A stretch of 64,000 nucleotides of DNA from the NCBI GenBank assembly GCA_947579605.1, contig OX388305.1, positions 35,353,542 to 35,417,541 on the forward strand. The letters run 5' to 3'. Below are positions 54,344 to 64,000 of the stretch, one piece after another. How positions within the stretch are numbered: the stretch's first letter is position 1; each line of letters begins with the position of its first letter. Under the pieces are notes generated by a model that was not told the origin of the DNA, searched no databases, and was given only the letters and a program-made list of their open reading frames with translations. Position numbers and translations under genes: made by a program. Origin of the DNA: Athripsodes cinereus. Taxonomy: Eukaryota > Arthropoda > Insecta > Trichoptera > Leptoceridae.

Positions 54344-54610
54344 AATTATCTATATAAATAAAAATGAGTTGACCATGTATGTTCCCCCATAACTTGAGAA
54401 CGGCTGAACCGAATTGGCTGATTCTTTTTTCGTTGTATTTGTAATTATCAGGAGACGGTTTGTATGATAGAAAATTTTTGGAAAACCCAAAGAAAAAGTC
54501 AAAAAATTGGATTGTATTGTTGTATGAAAGTGTTGTTTGGTATGACAGTTCCGCTGTCACGTGTTACGATAACGAAATTTTTAATGAAATTCTAGTTTTA
54601 AATAAAAACA
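54344..54610 (+). mobile_element. Helitron-like fragment
   Basis: Begins TCTATATAAATAAAAATGAG at about 54347, followed by AACTTGAGAACGGCTGAACC, the leader shared by abundant arthropod Helitron-like non-autonomous elements (compare CCGAAATGGCTGGACCGATT at 62118). Its 3' end is not found; SINE-B follows. Confidence 0.55.
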
Positions 54611-54626
54611 GAAAGTTATACATTGT

Positions 54627-54883
54627 TACTACTACTATACTACTATACCATCACGGCATATCCCACAAGTGGGGTAGCCAGCAGATCAGCTGCATGTAAG
54701 AAACATGCAAATAGTCCTCTTCGTGCCAATATAAAATCAAGACATTCAGGATGGGTGGCAAGCCTCATCGCTGAATGTAAGAAGTAAAATGTCTTAATTT
54801 TTTCGAACACCTGCCTTTTACAGGACACTCGAAAACTTACGCAGAAGAGTGGGAGACCAATTCTTTACCGGGTGCTCCACGGG
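54627..54883 (-). mobile_element. SINE-B copy, 9-bp duplication
   Basis: Full-length minus-strand copy between ATACATTGT at 54618-54626 and 54884-54892; 257 bp, tail (TAG)n with one interruption. Confidence 0.87.
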
Positions 54884-54892
54884 ATACATTGT

Positions 54893-55950
54893 AAGAAATC
54901 ATTTATTGATATAATTGCTCAAAATATGATCAACCAATTTACAATTGGCAAACTTTGAAGGCTTTCGTGAGGTATGTTACTTTTCTATTTTCTAACAAAT
55001 TCTTAGAAAGTAGAAAAGCACAATTTTCTTAAAAGCGAATCAATACTAATAACAGAAATTTTCCCTTTTACGACTAACTTACACCCGATACTATGTGTTA
55101 ATTTATAAGCAAATTATTTTTACAATAAAAAAGTATTGTTCAAGAAGTTTTGATTTTACAGTTAATATAAGATATAAATATTCAGAGTTTTGTCACGAAG
55201 ACAAATTTTGCGGGTTATTTTCTATAACTTTTTGTTCACAACCAACAATAATACATATTTTAAAATCATTACAGAATTGCGATCATTCATTTCAAACATT
55301 TTTTTTTTATAAAATATTATAATTATAATGGCAAACCTTTTTCATCTCAAGAACTGACTTAAATAGTATTGAACCATAAATTTAAATTACTTAAGTTTTA
55401 AAAGGTACTAGTACTACGTATTAAAAAGCACATTTTTAATACGAGAAGAAAATTAAGAAGATCAAAGTACGTTTTTTTTTGCTGTGAAATTGTCCCTAAA
55501 TTGCCAATGGCGGAAATGATAATAATTTGGGTTCATCGCCAATATGAAAAAAAGCACTTAAACCGTTTTAATTTTAAATATTCTTTTATCAAAGACTGTG
55601 GCAATCCATTATATTAAAAATATTTTAATCTTGGATAAAAAACACATCTTAAATGTTGTGATATTTACACAAACTTATCTCGGGAAAATTGAATTAATAT
55701 AGTCGGTATTACTTAAAAAGCTAAAGTAAAATAGTAATGCATCAAAAGAAATCGATAAATTATAATCGTCTCAATACTCTCAGCAGGAATTTAGATGTTC
55801 AAATTAACTATATTATTAAATTAATCCGTTTTTGTAACGCAAGTATATAGAAAAGTAACTAATCATGGACATAAGTACCTACTTTATTACTAATAATTAA
55901 ATGTTTTTACTTAGAATAAACTCATCTTTATAAATCTATACAAAAGTATA
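54893..55950. other. No gene found
   Basis: AT-rich DNA with no supported feature. Confidence 0.6.
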
Positions 55951-56193
55951 ATGATATTCTTTTTTAATTACAACACAGTAAACTTTTCACTTAGATTTAT
56001 TTAAATCTCGAGCGCTTTCGTCAATGTTGATATATTGACATTTTCAAGAGAACTTCTCTTGAAATTAAAAAAAAAATAAAAAGAGAGAGAGTTCTCTTGA
56101 AAATGTCAATATATCAATATTGACGAAAGCGTTCGAGATTCAAATAAATCTAAGTGAAAAGTTAACTGTGTTGTAATTAAAGTAGAATATCAT
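55951..56193. repeat. Inverted repeat with 104-bp arms
   Basis: Arms 55951-56054 and 56090-56193 (ATGATATTCT ... CTTTTCACTTAGATTTATTT ... ATTTTCAAGAGAACT and inverse) differ at a few bases; loop 35 bp, A-rich with GAGAGAGAG. Likely a foldback element or hairpin MITE. Confidence 0.88.
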
Positions 56194-56624
56194 CAGTATG
56201 AATTTTCACTCTGTGAATGTACACACCATAGAGTAACAAAAGTATAATTTACTTGTCAAACTTTAACATAATGAAAAATGATTTCAAATAAACTTTATAA
56301 GTCAAATACAAAACAACAAAATTACAACCAATTCCGTTTATTACGTGTTAGAAGCAAAGTTGACAATAAGTTTTACACGGGTTTTTTTACCATTGACAGG
56401 CAGCTAATGATGGCATTCCAAAACATAGTACAAAAATGTTATTGCGTAATGGTATCATTTAAAAAACATCACAGTCCATGTAAGTAGGTATATATCTTTT
56501 GAGATTTTTTTTATATTTCTTCTTAAAAAAAAACAAAATTTTCAATCCATTACATCGATTTTTCAAATTATAAATATACAGCAACACATTTATTGTAAAA
56601 TGCAAATAGATTGTTTTTTTTTTA

Positions 56625-56790
56625 AGATATATCTGGGTTTTTGTTATAAACCCAAATAAAACCTTATACACCTTTCACAGTAAGCAAAAAGCTTGTTTCG
56701 TGAAAGGGGAGTTTGCCGGCACCTGAGATCGAATCAGGGATCCCCTGTTTACGAGGCCGAGATTCTATCTCCAGGCTACCGGCAAACTGA
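56625..56790 (-). mobile_element. SINE-A copy
   Basis: Minus-strand, complete: tail TATATCTGGGTTTTTGTTAT, body GTGAAAGGGGAGTTTGCCGG, B-box region slightly altered (inverse GATTCGATCTC), A-box-like CTGGAGATAGAATC. Confidence 0.82.
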
Positions 56791-56896
56791 ATATAATATA
56801 ATGATTGTTTCAGTTTTTTATTAAGTCTGTTCGAAAAAATAAAACAATTTTATTTTTCATTTTTAATTTAAATTATTGTTGAACTACATTGTAAAG

Positions 56897-57030
56897 TAAT
56901 AATAATAATAATAAACTTTATTGCACAATACATATTTACAAACTTATAAAATGATGTGATACAAATAAATGATATTGTACAATGGGCGAGTTTATCGCAG
57001 AAGCGATATTTTATCTTCCAACTAATCCAT
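56897..57030 (-). mobile_element. LINE 3' tail, (TAA)n type
   Basis: (AATA)n, AACTTTATTGCACAATACAT, GCAATGGGC-like TACAATGGGCGAGTTTATCG, TCTTCCAACTAATCC. Same family as 39575-39703. Confidence 0.7.
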
Positions 57031-57234
57031 AGTAGGCATTGTTTAAGAATATCTTTCTCAGAAAATCACAAAGTAATGTGTACCTAAATGAATTGTGTCT
57101 AGTGAATTTACCATAATTATATAAATATAAAAACTGCAAGGGTTGTTTATTTTATTTATTTATCTCACAACATATTTAACGTTAATATATGAATAGTAAA
57201 GAAAAAACCATATAAACACACAGACATATGTATA

Positions 57235-57490
57235 CGAGGGACCTGGTTGGGTAATGTTCTGAGAATGCACAATGATAGTTGGCAAAAAAGAGCACCGTTC
57301 TTCCGTCCGCAAGGGTTCCGTCAGCCCAGACGTCCCTCTTTCACAATACACAGTTCCTATGACGACGACATCAGAGCGCAGGGAGTGTCGTGAGAAGAGG
57401 TGACGCGATTGGCCCAGAATCGCTCTGAATGAAGGAGGTTGGATTCTGCTCTGTGCTCCCGAGAGGAGCGTTGAGGGTGATGATGATAAT
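57235..57490 (+). pseudogene. LINE 3' end, (GAT)-tail family, nonsense codon
   Basis: Contains VLRMHNDSWQKRAPFFRPQG, RQPRRPSFTIHSSYDDDIRA and the LCSREER end with a GATGATGAT tail. TGA at 57391-57393 replaces the Trp of the WKEVT motif. Compare 37002-37352. Confidence 0.78.
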
Positions 57491-57522
57491 GTTATTTCTA
57501 CGCCATATAGTAGTTTCATGTG

Positions 57523-57880
57523 TTACTTAGTGCTAGCCTTCTTTTCTCCACTGCTAGATATAGATCTCTTCAAAATTTTCCACACTTTTCTATCTCGAGC
57601 AACACGATACCACTGTTTTCCCATCATCTGGACAATATCGTCAACCCATCTTTTTTGGGGTCTTCCTACACTTCTTTTGTCCTCCCACAGCCTCCATTCA
57701 AGAATTCTGGAAGTCCATCTGCCATTCTCTCGCCTTAACACATGACCAACCCATTGCAGTTTCCACTTGGAGACTTTATCAACAACGTCAACGACATTTC
57801 TCTTTTTTCGGATGGTTTAATTTTTAATTTTGTCAATCAAGCATTTGTCTCTCCATGGCAAGCTGTACACACCTCAGTTG
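57523..57880 (-). pseudogene. RTE/BovB-like LINE C-terminal fragment
   Basis: Minus-strand frame LRRENGRWTSRILEWRLWED, VGRPQKRWVDDIVQMMGKQW, RDRKVWKILKRSI; upstream residues LAMERQML-like lie near 57855. Frame is open only in the last 72 codons; the RT core is missing. Confidence 0.75.
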
Positions 57881-58375
57881 TTCATGAGCTAAATTTACAT
57901 TAATACAAAACAACATCAAGATAACCTACCAGGCAGACCCTAAATAATATAATATTTTCATATGAAAAGTGATAAGCATCTTGAAATACATGATACGTCA
58001 TACATTTGCGTGGATTCAGATATAAAAATACACATATATAAGTATTTTATTTCAAATAATAATATATAAGTGTTTTGTTATCATCTTTTCAACTATAATG
58101 AAAATATAATATTTTTATCTCTATCATAGAATTCATAGAAACTTCAAGTATTTTTATAATTATTGAATGTCAGCAAAAAAGATTTTTTTTAAAATATACG
58201 ATTACCTTTATAATAGTTTGAGTTGACATAGACTCGATATAATATATACGCTTTCATATATACGATTTCGCTTTCAGATCAAATCTTTCGAATAATCCAA
58301 ATATTTAGTGGAATAAGAGCTCGTGTCTTCTTTTCGTTTATTTATTTATTTTGTTCTTTCTGCGCATCATTATTA

Positions 58376-58617
58376 TACCTTAGCTGAGAGGAATGGTGCT
58401 CGGAGACGTGGACGTCCGAGGATTAAATGGCAAGATCATTTAAATCAAATCCTACAGGACGGTCACGTGTTGAGCACATTGAACAGGAGAGCATACATGA
58501 GGAATTGTACGACAGTGACGGAAGCGAAAGATGTATACAAGGATAGAAGGAAGTGGCGCTCGATCCTTTCTGCCTACCCCGCGAGGGAAGCGGCGTGATG
58601 GTATGTATGTATGTATT
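58376..58617 (+). pseudogene. RTE-like LINE 3' end with (TATG)n tail
   Basis: Frame RNGARRRGRPRIKWQDHLNQ, LNRRAYMRNCTTVTEAKDVY, RRKWRSILSAYPAREAA ends TGA (58596-58598) and runs at once into TGGTATGTATGTATG. The last 40 bp (CTGCCTACCCCGCGAGGGAA then GCGGCGTGATGGTAT) resemble the SINE-B tail. 5'-truncated, otherwise open. Confidence 0.75.
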
Positions 58618-60746
58618 ATACCTTTAAAAGTGTTAACAAAACAATACAAAATTTAAAATACTAGGACAATATTATGCAGTGGTGCGATTAGCACTTGCTA
58701 CGCAATAAAATATTCAACGCGTAATATGTTCATAGTCGCTACTGTACCAATACTTATTAGTTGTCCTTTTTCGTCACTCGATAATAATAATAATAATAAT
58801 AATATTGTATTCTCTACACCTTGTCGGTAATCCTCGGGTATCCTCGTGCGTACGAATGTTGCACCCATCACCAATAATAAATTCGACTTAGCATTAGATC
58901 ACGTGGTTTTTTCCAACGGATTTTTTGTCCAACGTCTTCCGAAGTTCGGCATGACGCGTCAGTTAGATACCAACCCCGGAACAATCAACACGTGAGAGTC
59001 CCCTCTCCGCTTTGGGCGCGGACAGCCACCGAAGTAATTGCGACACGATAATAATATTATTCATAGTTAATTAATGTCGAACACCGTAATAGTGTAATGA
59101 ACAAGCGTGTTATCCTCCGGCGTTACATGAAATAGTTCTTACTGTGTGTCGTGGTAGTAATGTACTAAAGAAATCTGTTTTTTGTTGTTACGTGCGCGAC
59201 CAATTTTGCCGCCATCATCTGTGTATAATAATAATGAATAATAATCAATACTAATCGATAGACAAGATAATGTTATGAACAAGCTTGTATTCACTTTGTG
59301 TTATATATTACGATCCTGGTGGTTATATAATAATAATATCTGGAAGTTTTCTGTATTGTGGTATAAGTTCGTTAGGGCGTGGTTTTTTGTTGTTACCGCC
59401 AAACCGCTAAACCATTGTGAAGTATTCCTCTTCATTTTACCTGAACAATTTAATCGAGGTTGATCATATTTGAATCACATAGACGTTTCTTACTACTTGC
59501 TCAGTAGTACAAATTTAATTAAAAAATATGGAATGTGTTCCTAGTTCTGCAACTGGTACCACTATCTCGGGTAGCCAGAGTACTGTGTCACAGTGATTCA
59601 CCGACGTAACTCTCATTCCCATGTGAACTTGGTAATCCTCTCCTAACTTTTCCGGTCACGACCTTTGTTAGAAGAGTGATTAAACGACTTGCTGTGTATT
59701 CTTGGAAAGACTAGTGAAGTAGTGACGTCCCCTACCTTATAAACTGAGGACAGTCTAGGAACGTATAAGAATTCTCACGCCTCATGAGAAGTAGTGATCC
59801 CAAAGTGTAAGTGACTATATTACTATTGCATCTTGTATCTAATGATATTTTTTCCATAACTGAGTTCTTGTTATCATAGAACTATTTATATATTATTTTC
59901 CTTTGTGTATTAATTTAAGATCTTGAGATTGAATGAAGAATGAATGGTTCAATTTAATTATTTTTAGATTATATGGTAAACCAGGTATTGATTTATATAT
60001 AAAATACCAAGGTTGGTTTATTCGATAATTACCAATGTTTGTTTTAATATCTCAATACTAATTCTGCAGTACTTTCATAATTTTGCATATTGTACGGAAT
60101 ATTATTCCATACAAGTTTACTTTGGGAGTAACTGTTTTGATATTTAATATATATATACACAATAAATGTGAATCACCTACCATAATTTATCTTTCTGTTG
60201 AAATCCATTTTATATACCTACAAGTAGCTTCAATATTTCTAATCATGTTAAAGTACATCTCTTCGTCTCCTAGTGTATAAATACCCAATAACCTAGTTTA
60301 TACTTGGAGTTGTTTTGTTGCCGAGGTTCGAACCCTCGAACAACCAAAGGATGGATGACCCTACTATCTCACTATGAAGACAACAAAGAGCTAATTAATT
60401 CCCCATTGATAGAAATACAATATCCTCTTTCTTATAAAGGTATGATGTACTTTTGATAATCTTTGCTTCACTTGCTATAATTTTGATTGTTTACGAGGAT
60501 ATATCTATAAATTTACTTCGATACGTAATGAGATGAGTTTATTCAATATGTTACAACTGATACTGAAGGAAGTGGCAGAGTAAGGAGGTCCTGGTAACCA
60601 GCCAGCTTGTGGAACTAAGGGTAAGCATGACACAGAGGCCTCTCTCGCCCAAAGCTAATTAAAAAGGCACTTTTAATGTAGGGAAACCCCTAGACATAAA
60701 CAGCGAGTATAGACACTTTATTTTAAAAGACCCCTAGACTAATTAA
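58618..60746. other. Unassigned, partly GC-richer block
   Basis: From about 58820 to 59460 the DNA is less AT-rich and contains a degenerate direct repeat: ATGAACAAGCGTGTTAT ... TTTTTTGTTGTTACGTGCGC at 59097-59195 and ATGAACAAGCTTGTATT ... TTTTTTGTTGTTACCGCC at 59275-59400. A palindrome, GAGGTTCGAACCCTC, lies at 60318-60338. The block may be an LTR or leader of an unrecognised element. No gene supported. Confidence 0.4.
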
Positions 60747-60749
60747 CGA

Positions 60750-60751
<2 letters not shown>

Positions 60752-60818
<67 letters not shown>
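60752..60818. repeat. (AT)n microsatellite
   Basis: About 33 uninterrupted AT units, with a shorter ATATATATA run just after at 60838-60847. Confidence 0.95.
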
Positions 60819-60819
<1 letters not shown>

Positions 60820-60847
60820 CAGTACTACTTTGGAGAATATATATATA

Positions 60848-61388
60848 CAGAACAACAAATATATGAAATTTGGCCCCGGCCTTTCCCTCAGAAAGGAACA
60901 CGGAGATTATTTTGCTTCTTATAGTTCAATTTGAAACTGTATTCATTCTTCTAATTTTGCTTTTGTATTACATTATTGCGACCTAGGTAAGAATCCAAAA
61001 AAAAGGTCGTAGTAAAATGTGTGCTCGTCCGTTGGATGTAGCATAATTACTTGTTACGTGCAAACGTAATACACTATGAAGTGATTTTTCCATTTAGCCA
61101 CGAACAAATATACGTATATATAATATTATCAACTCTATTCTATTCTTCTCAAAACCATCCACTCATTTGCAAGTGATTTAGGGAGTATTATCAATAATAC
61201 ATACAATAAAAACAAAAACTTCAAAATTTAACCACTGTCGTTCTCAACACAGTCATCCAATTTATTAAATACAAATAATGAAGCATGTAACCCATTCTGA
61301 ATATCTTTCTTTTGTGCGTTGGAGGTAATGACATGTTCATCTGCTAGTCTCATTGAATAACCATAATTAGATAGAAATATCTCAAAAC
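60848..61388. other. No gene found
   Basis: AT-rich DNA without supported features. Confidence 0.6.
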
Positions 61389-61565
61389 GGTTCGTCGGTA
61401 GCCTGGAGGTAGAGTCTCAGCCTCGTGAACAAGGGGTCCGTGGTTCGATACCAGGTGCTGGCGAATTCCCCTTTCACGACACAAGCTTTTAGTAGCTTAC
61501 TGTGAAAGGTGTATAAGGTTGTATTTGGGTTTATAACAAAACCCAGTTATATCTTTTTAAAAAAA
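61389..61565 (+). mobile_element. SINE-A copy
   Basis: Starts GGTTCGTCGGTAGCCTGGAG, B box GGTTCGATACC, full body and tail through TTATATCTTTTTAAAA. One of the best copies. Confidence 0.85.
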
Positions 61566-62067
61566 ATGTAGAAACAAAATGATTATGTGTTCTACTTTCT
61601 TCATAAATATTATATAAATACATAAGTACATAGAAAAGACCACCTGATCATTGGAAGAAATAAGGGTAGAAGAAGTGATGTTGGAAGGCGGATCACTAGT
61701 ACCCAAGATATAGATTATCGGGTAAGTGCAAATAAGTATAAAAAGTGTTGAGAAGCTTTTTGCAAACTGCTTAGTGAAGGGATATTTTAAGGACATGCGT
61801 GAAATTACGTTTTAGAGATACCTGACAAACCTCTAGGAAAAGAAAAACAAGTTTGAAATTTTCGAAAATTAATTGGTAATACATACAATCATCTCCACTC
61901 TATCAATTCCACAAACAAGTAACTGTAAAAAATACACGGTTTACTTTATAAATTGAATATTTAAGTGATAAATAACGTACCTATTTTCAATTCCACAAAT
62001 AAATATTTCTTATTGTTTAACTATTGAACGGAACAAAGGCAACATAATGCCTATAAGAGTGAGATTA

Positions 62068-62390
62068 TCTAATATATAAAATTCTCGTGTCGCGGTGTTT
62101 GTTATAATACTCCTCCGAAATGGCTGGACCGATTTTGATGAAATTTTATGTGCTTATCGTGTAGGTTTGAGAATCGGCCAAAATCTATTTTTCATACCCC
62201 TAAAAGTTAAGGGCAGTACACCCCGAATTTTCTATTTTTATTTTTTGGTAATTTTTTTTTATGGTGAGGCATTAAAAAATACATACAGTCCTAAATTTTC
62301 ACCCTTCTTCCACCAACCCCTATTTTTTAATAGCGATATACGAATATGGCATAATGTATATGACAAAACAACGTTTGCCAGGTCAGCTAG
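62068..62390 (+). mobile_element. Non-autonomous Helitron
   Basis: Begins TCTAATATATAAAATTCTCG after an A and ends GGTCAGCTAG before a T, as required for Helitron 5'-TC and 3'-CTAG ends inserted between A and T. The interior (AAATGGCTGGACCGATTTTG; GTTAAGGGCAGTACACCCC) matches a non-autonomous family abundant in arthropods. No Rep/helicase. The 114-codon frame inside it is incidental. Confidence 0.75.
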
Positions 62391-63567
62391 TTATACAATA
62401 AATTTCACTTCCTTTTGTGTTTTTTTAAAAATAATATAAATATAAGAAAAATTACAAAAATGGTGTTATGTAACTGGACAGTCGATATATTCATTGGAGT
62501 TCAAGTGATCGTCAGTAATATACTCGTACATGTAACAAAATGCTTTTTCTGATGGAAGGATATTTAAGAACTCATTTTCTTCATCAGTAGGTACACGGCA
62601 CAATTATGAGTATAATTTTATTCGAAATAACTTCGAAATTCTCATTGGATACTAATCCTCAGAGCACTTCATTGATGTGTCTTAAATATGTACTTACTCG
62701 AATATTGAAGCGCTCGAATATTGCGAACAATGTGCTTACAAAGCGTTAAATGCACTTGACATTCATCCGCATCAGGAATAAATGGATTCGGAATTCTATT
62801 TAACTCAAATAAAATAAGTGTCTCTCTAAAATAACCACGAGTTTGTATTGAACGATATAATTCATTTATTTATTTTATTCTATTTCATTTGTCTGATGGT
62901 TTATGATATTAAGTATATCTCATTTTTATACATAACAAAGTTATAAAATAAAGACATTTATTTTTTTTATTTATAATAATATACACGGCTTACGCCTTTG
63001 ATACACAGTTACAATAAATGATAGCACAACACTATTATCATAACAAATCACAATTCAAAATAAAACATGCTGTATCATACCAAATTATAGTATAAAACAT
63101 ATTACATATAAAACCCATTGACACATATATTTTCAGGAGATCCTGTTGATGTTTGCTTCTGAAATTTGATGTTTGCTAATATCCCTGGAGCTTATCGTTT
63201 GAAATTATTTTTTTTGTAAATTCTCACCTGTTGGAAATGTCGTTATCTGAAATTGAAAGTGTGTTTATGGAAGTGATTTATTGATGAGAATGAATGTTTC
63301 GAGATGTGTGTGTTTGTTTCTTCATTGTTTTTGGCGTGATTGTGTTTCATTTTGTGTGTTTGCGATCATGTCTTCCCGATACGGACTTGTCTAGTGGGGA
63401 GATAAAATATATCTAATCAATATTTGAAATATGTATTTGAGATAAATAAAATAAATAAATATATTCACATCCTACATAAGTCCAGACTACAAAGGAGCAA
63501 GCTTATAAATTATGGAGCGTAGAGTTTTTCAAAGTTGAGATGTGACGTTACAAAATAAAGGAAATCT
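62391..63567. other. No gene; LINE tail
   Basis: A minus-strand LINE 3' end starts at about 62955 ((TTTAT)n, then ATACACGGCTTACGCCTTTG). The rest is unassigned AT-rich DNA. Confidence 0.5.
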
Positions 63568-63722
63568 TTATTATTTTCATGGTTATTTATTTAAGCCACA
63601 TCACAGCCCCCTCTGGAGTAATATACGTTTTATTAAGGCTCGCTCTATTACTTTTGTACTCGAGCATTTTGGTTTGCAACTCCCTTTACACTTCCTGTAT
63701 TAGTAGCCATGAAAATAGTAAT
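63568..63722. mobile_element. Possible small MITE
   Basis: ATTATTTTCATGGTTA at 63571 is inverted as AGCCATGAAAATAGTAAT at about 63704-63721. Short and only moderately matched arms; no target duplication determined. 63723-64000 shows nothing. Confidence 0.4.
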
Positions 63723-64000
63723 TCAGGTGGTTTATAGCGTGTTTTGTAAAATAGCTCACTAAATATTTAATCCCAATCACGTATTTCAAAAACCCTTTTG
63801 CGTGTTCCTAAACCTGCTATTAAAATCAATAATTCTGTTTTAATTCGAATTTAATGCTTCCATTTAGCATTAACATTGCTGTCTATTTTACCCACATTAA
63901 TGAACATTTTAATACGTGAAAATATCACCCAATTAATTCTATGTATGTATCGGGTATCTCAGTAAGAGAGCACTTTTTAAATTTAATGTAATTTTTTTCA

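Noticed and set aside
60300..60345. tRNA-like GAGGTTCGAACCCTC
   Set aside because: Only a T-arm-like palindrome; no D arm, anticodon arm or acceptor stem nearby.
62095..62439. 114-codon open frame
   Set aside because: Lies within the non-autonomous Helitron and runs past its 3' end; incidental.
47245..64000. Search for the receptor's TM6-TM7 exons
   Set aside because: No segment with a TM6 or an NPxxY-like TM7 next to splice sites could be recognised by eye; very short exons could be missed.

Overview
The window reads as an AT-rich, repeat-dense stretch of an insect genome. A moth or butterfly is most likely: the short GTAGGTA/TACCTAC motifs, the mixture of RTE and CR1 LINEs, SINEs, Helitrons and hAT or mariner relics, and a rosa-type DD41D mariner all fit Lepidoptera, but this is inference and no species is named. 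There are no bacterial or viral operons and no CRISPR array. Apart from one host gene, almost everything recognisable is a transposable element or its debris.

Host gene: four coding exons on the + strand (38102-38321, 45379-45523, 46091-46250, 47047-47244) join in frame, with GT/AG borders, into the first 241 residues of a rhodopsin-class neuropeptide receptor. It best matches my knowledge of the insect trissin receptor. TM1 to TM5 are present. The exons for TM6, TM7 and the C-tail were not found in the remaining 16.7 kb and probably lie beyond the window. Intron 1 is 7 kb and full of transposons; intron 3 carries a 284-bp inverted repeat.

Left part (1-7.6 kb): a CR1-like LINE cut by the window edge, an RTE-like LINE with a 422-codon open frame and an 11-bp target duplication, a 357-bp tandem duplication covering that LINE's 3' end plus flank, and an older RTE copy split by two later LINE insertions. 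A hAT-like MITE closes the block.

7.8-38 kb: scattered copies of a tRNA-derived SINE (SINE-A) and a second short retroposon (SINE-B, about 255 bp, (TAG)n tail, target duplications of 9-17 bp). Several TIR elements lie here (12198-12778, 17400-17927, 22710-23371, 34501-34766, 36375-37525), with 5'-truncated LINE ends, the 5' end of a Copia element (LTR end, internal initiator-tRNA primer site, gag start), and a 9-bp satellite of about 460 bp. Intervening DNA is mostly featureless.

39-64 kb: a Tigger-like element with nested insertions, a hAT transposase relic, RTE fragments, a full-length mariner with an intact 366-codon transposase and matching TIRs (52783-54078), Helitron-type elements, hairpin elements, a 23-bp minisatellite and an (AT)n tract.

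No new biological system was found. The most informative signals are the partial receptor gene, the intact mariner with its internal empty-site paralogue, a SINE-B tail that resembles the 3' end of an RTE-like LINE, and a pair of hairpin retroposons whose central segment is inverted relative to each other.
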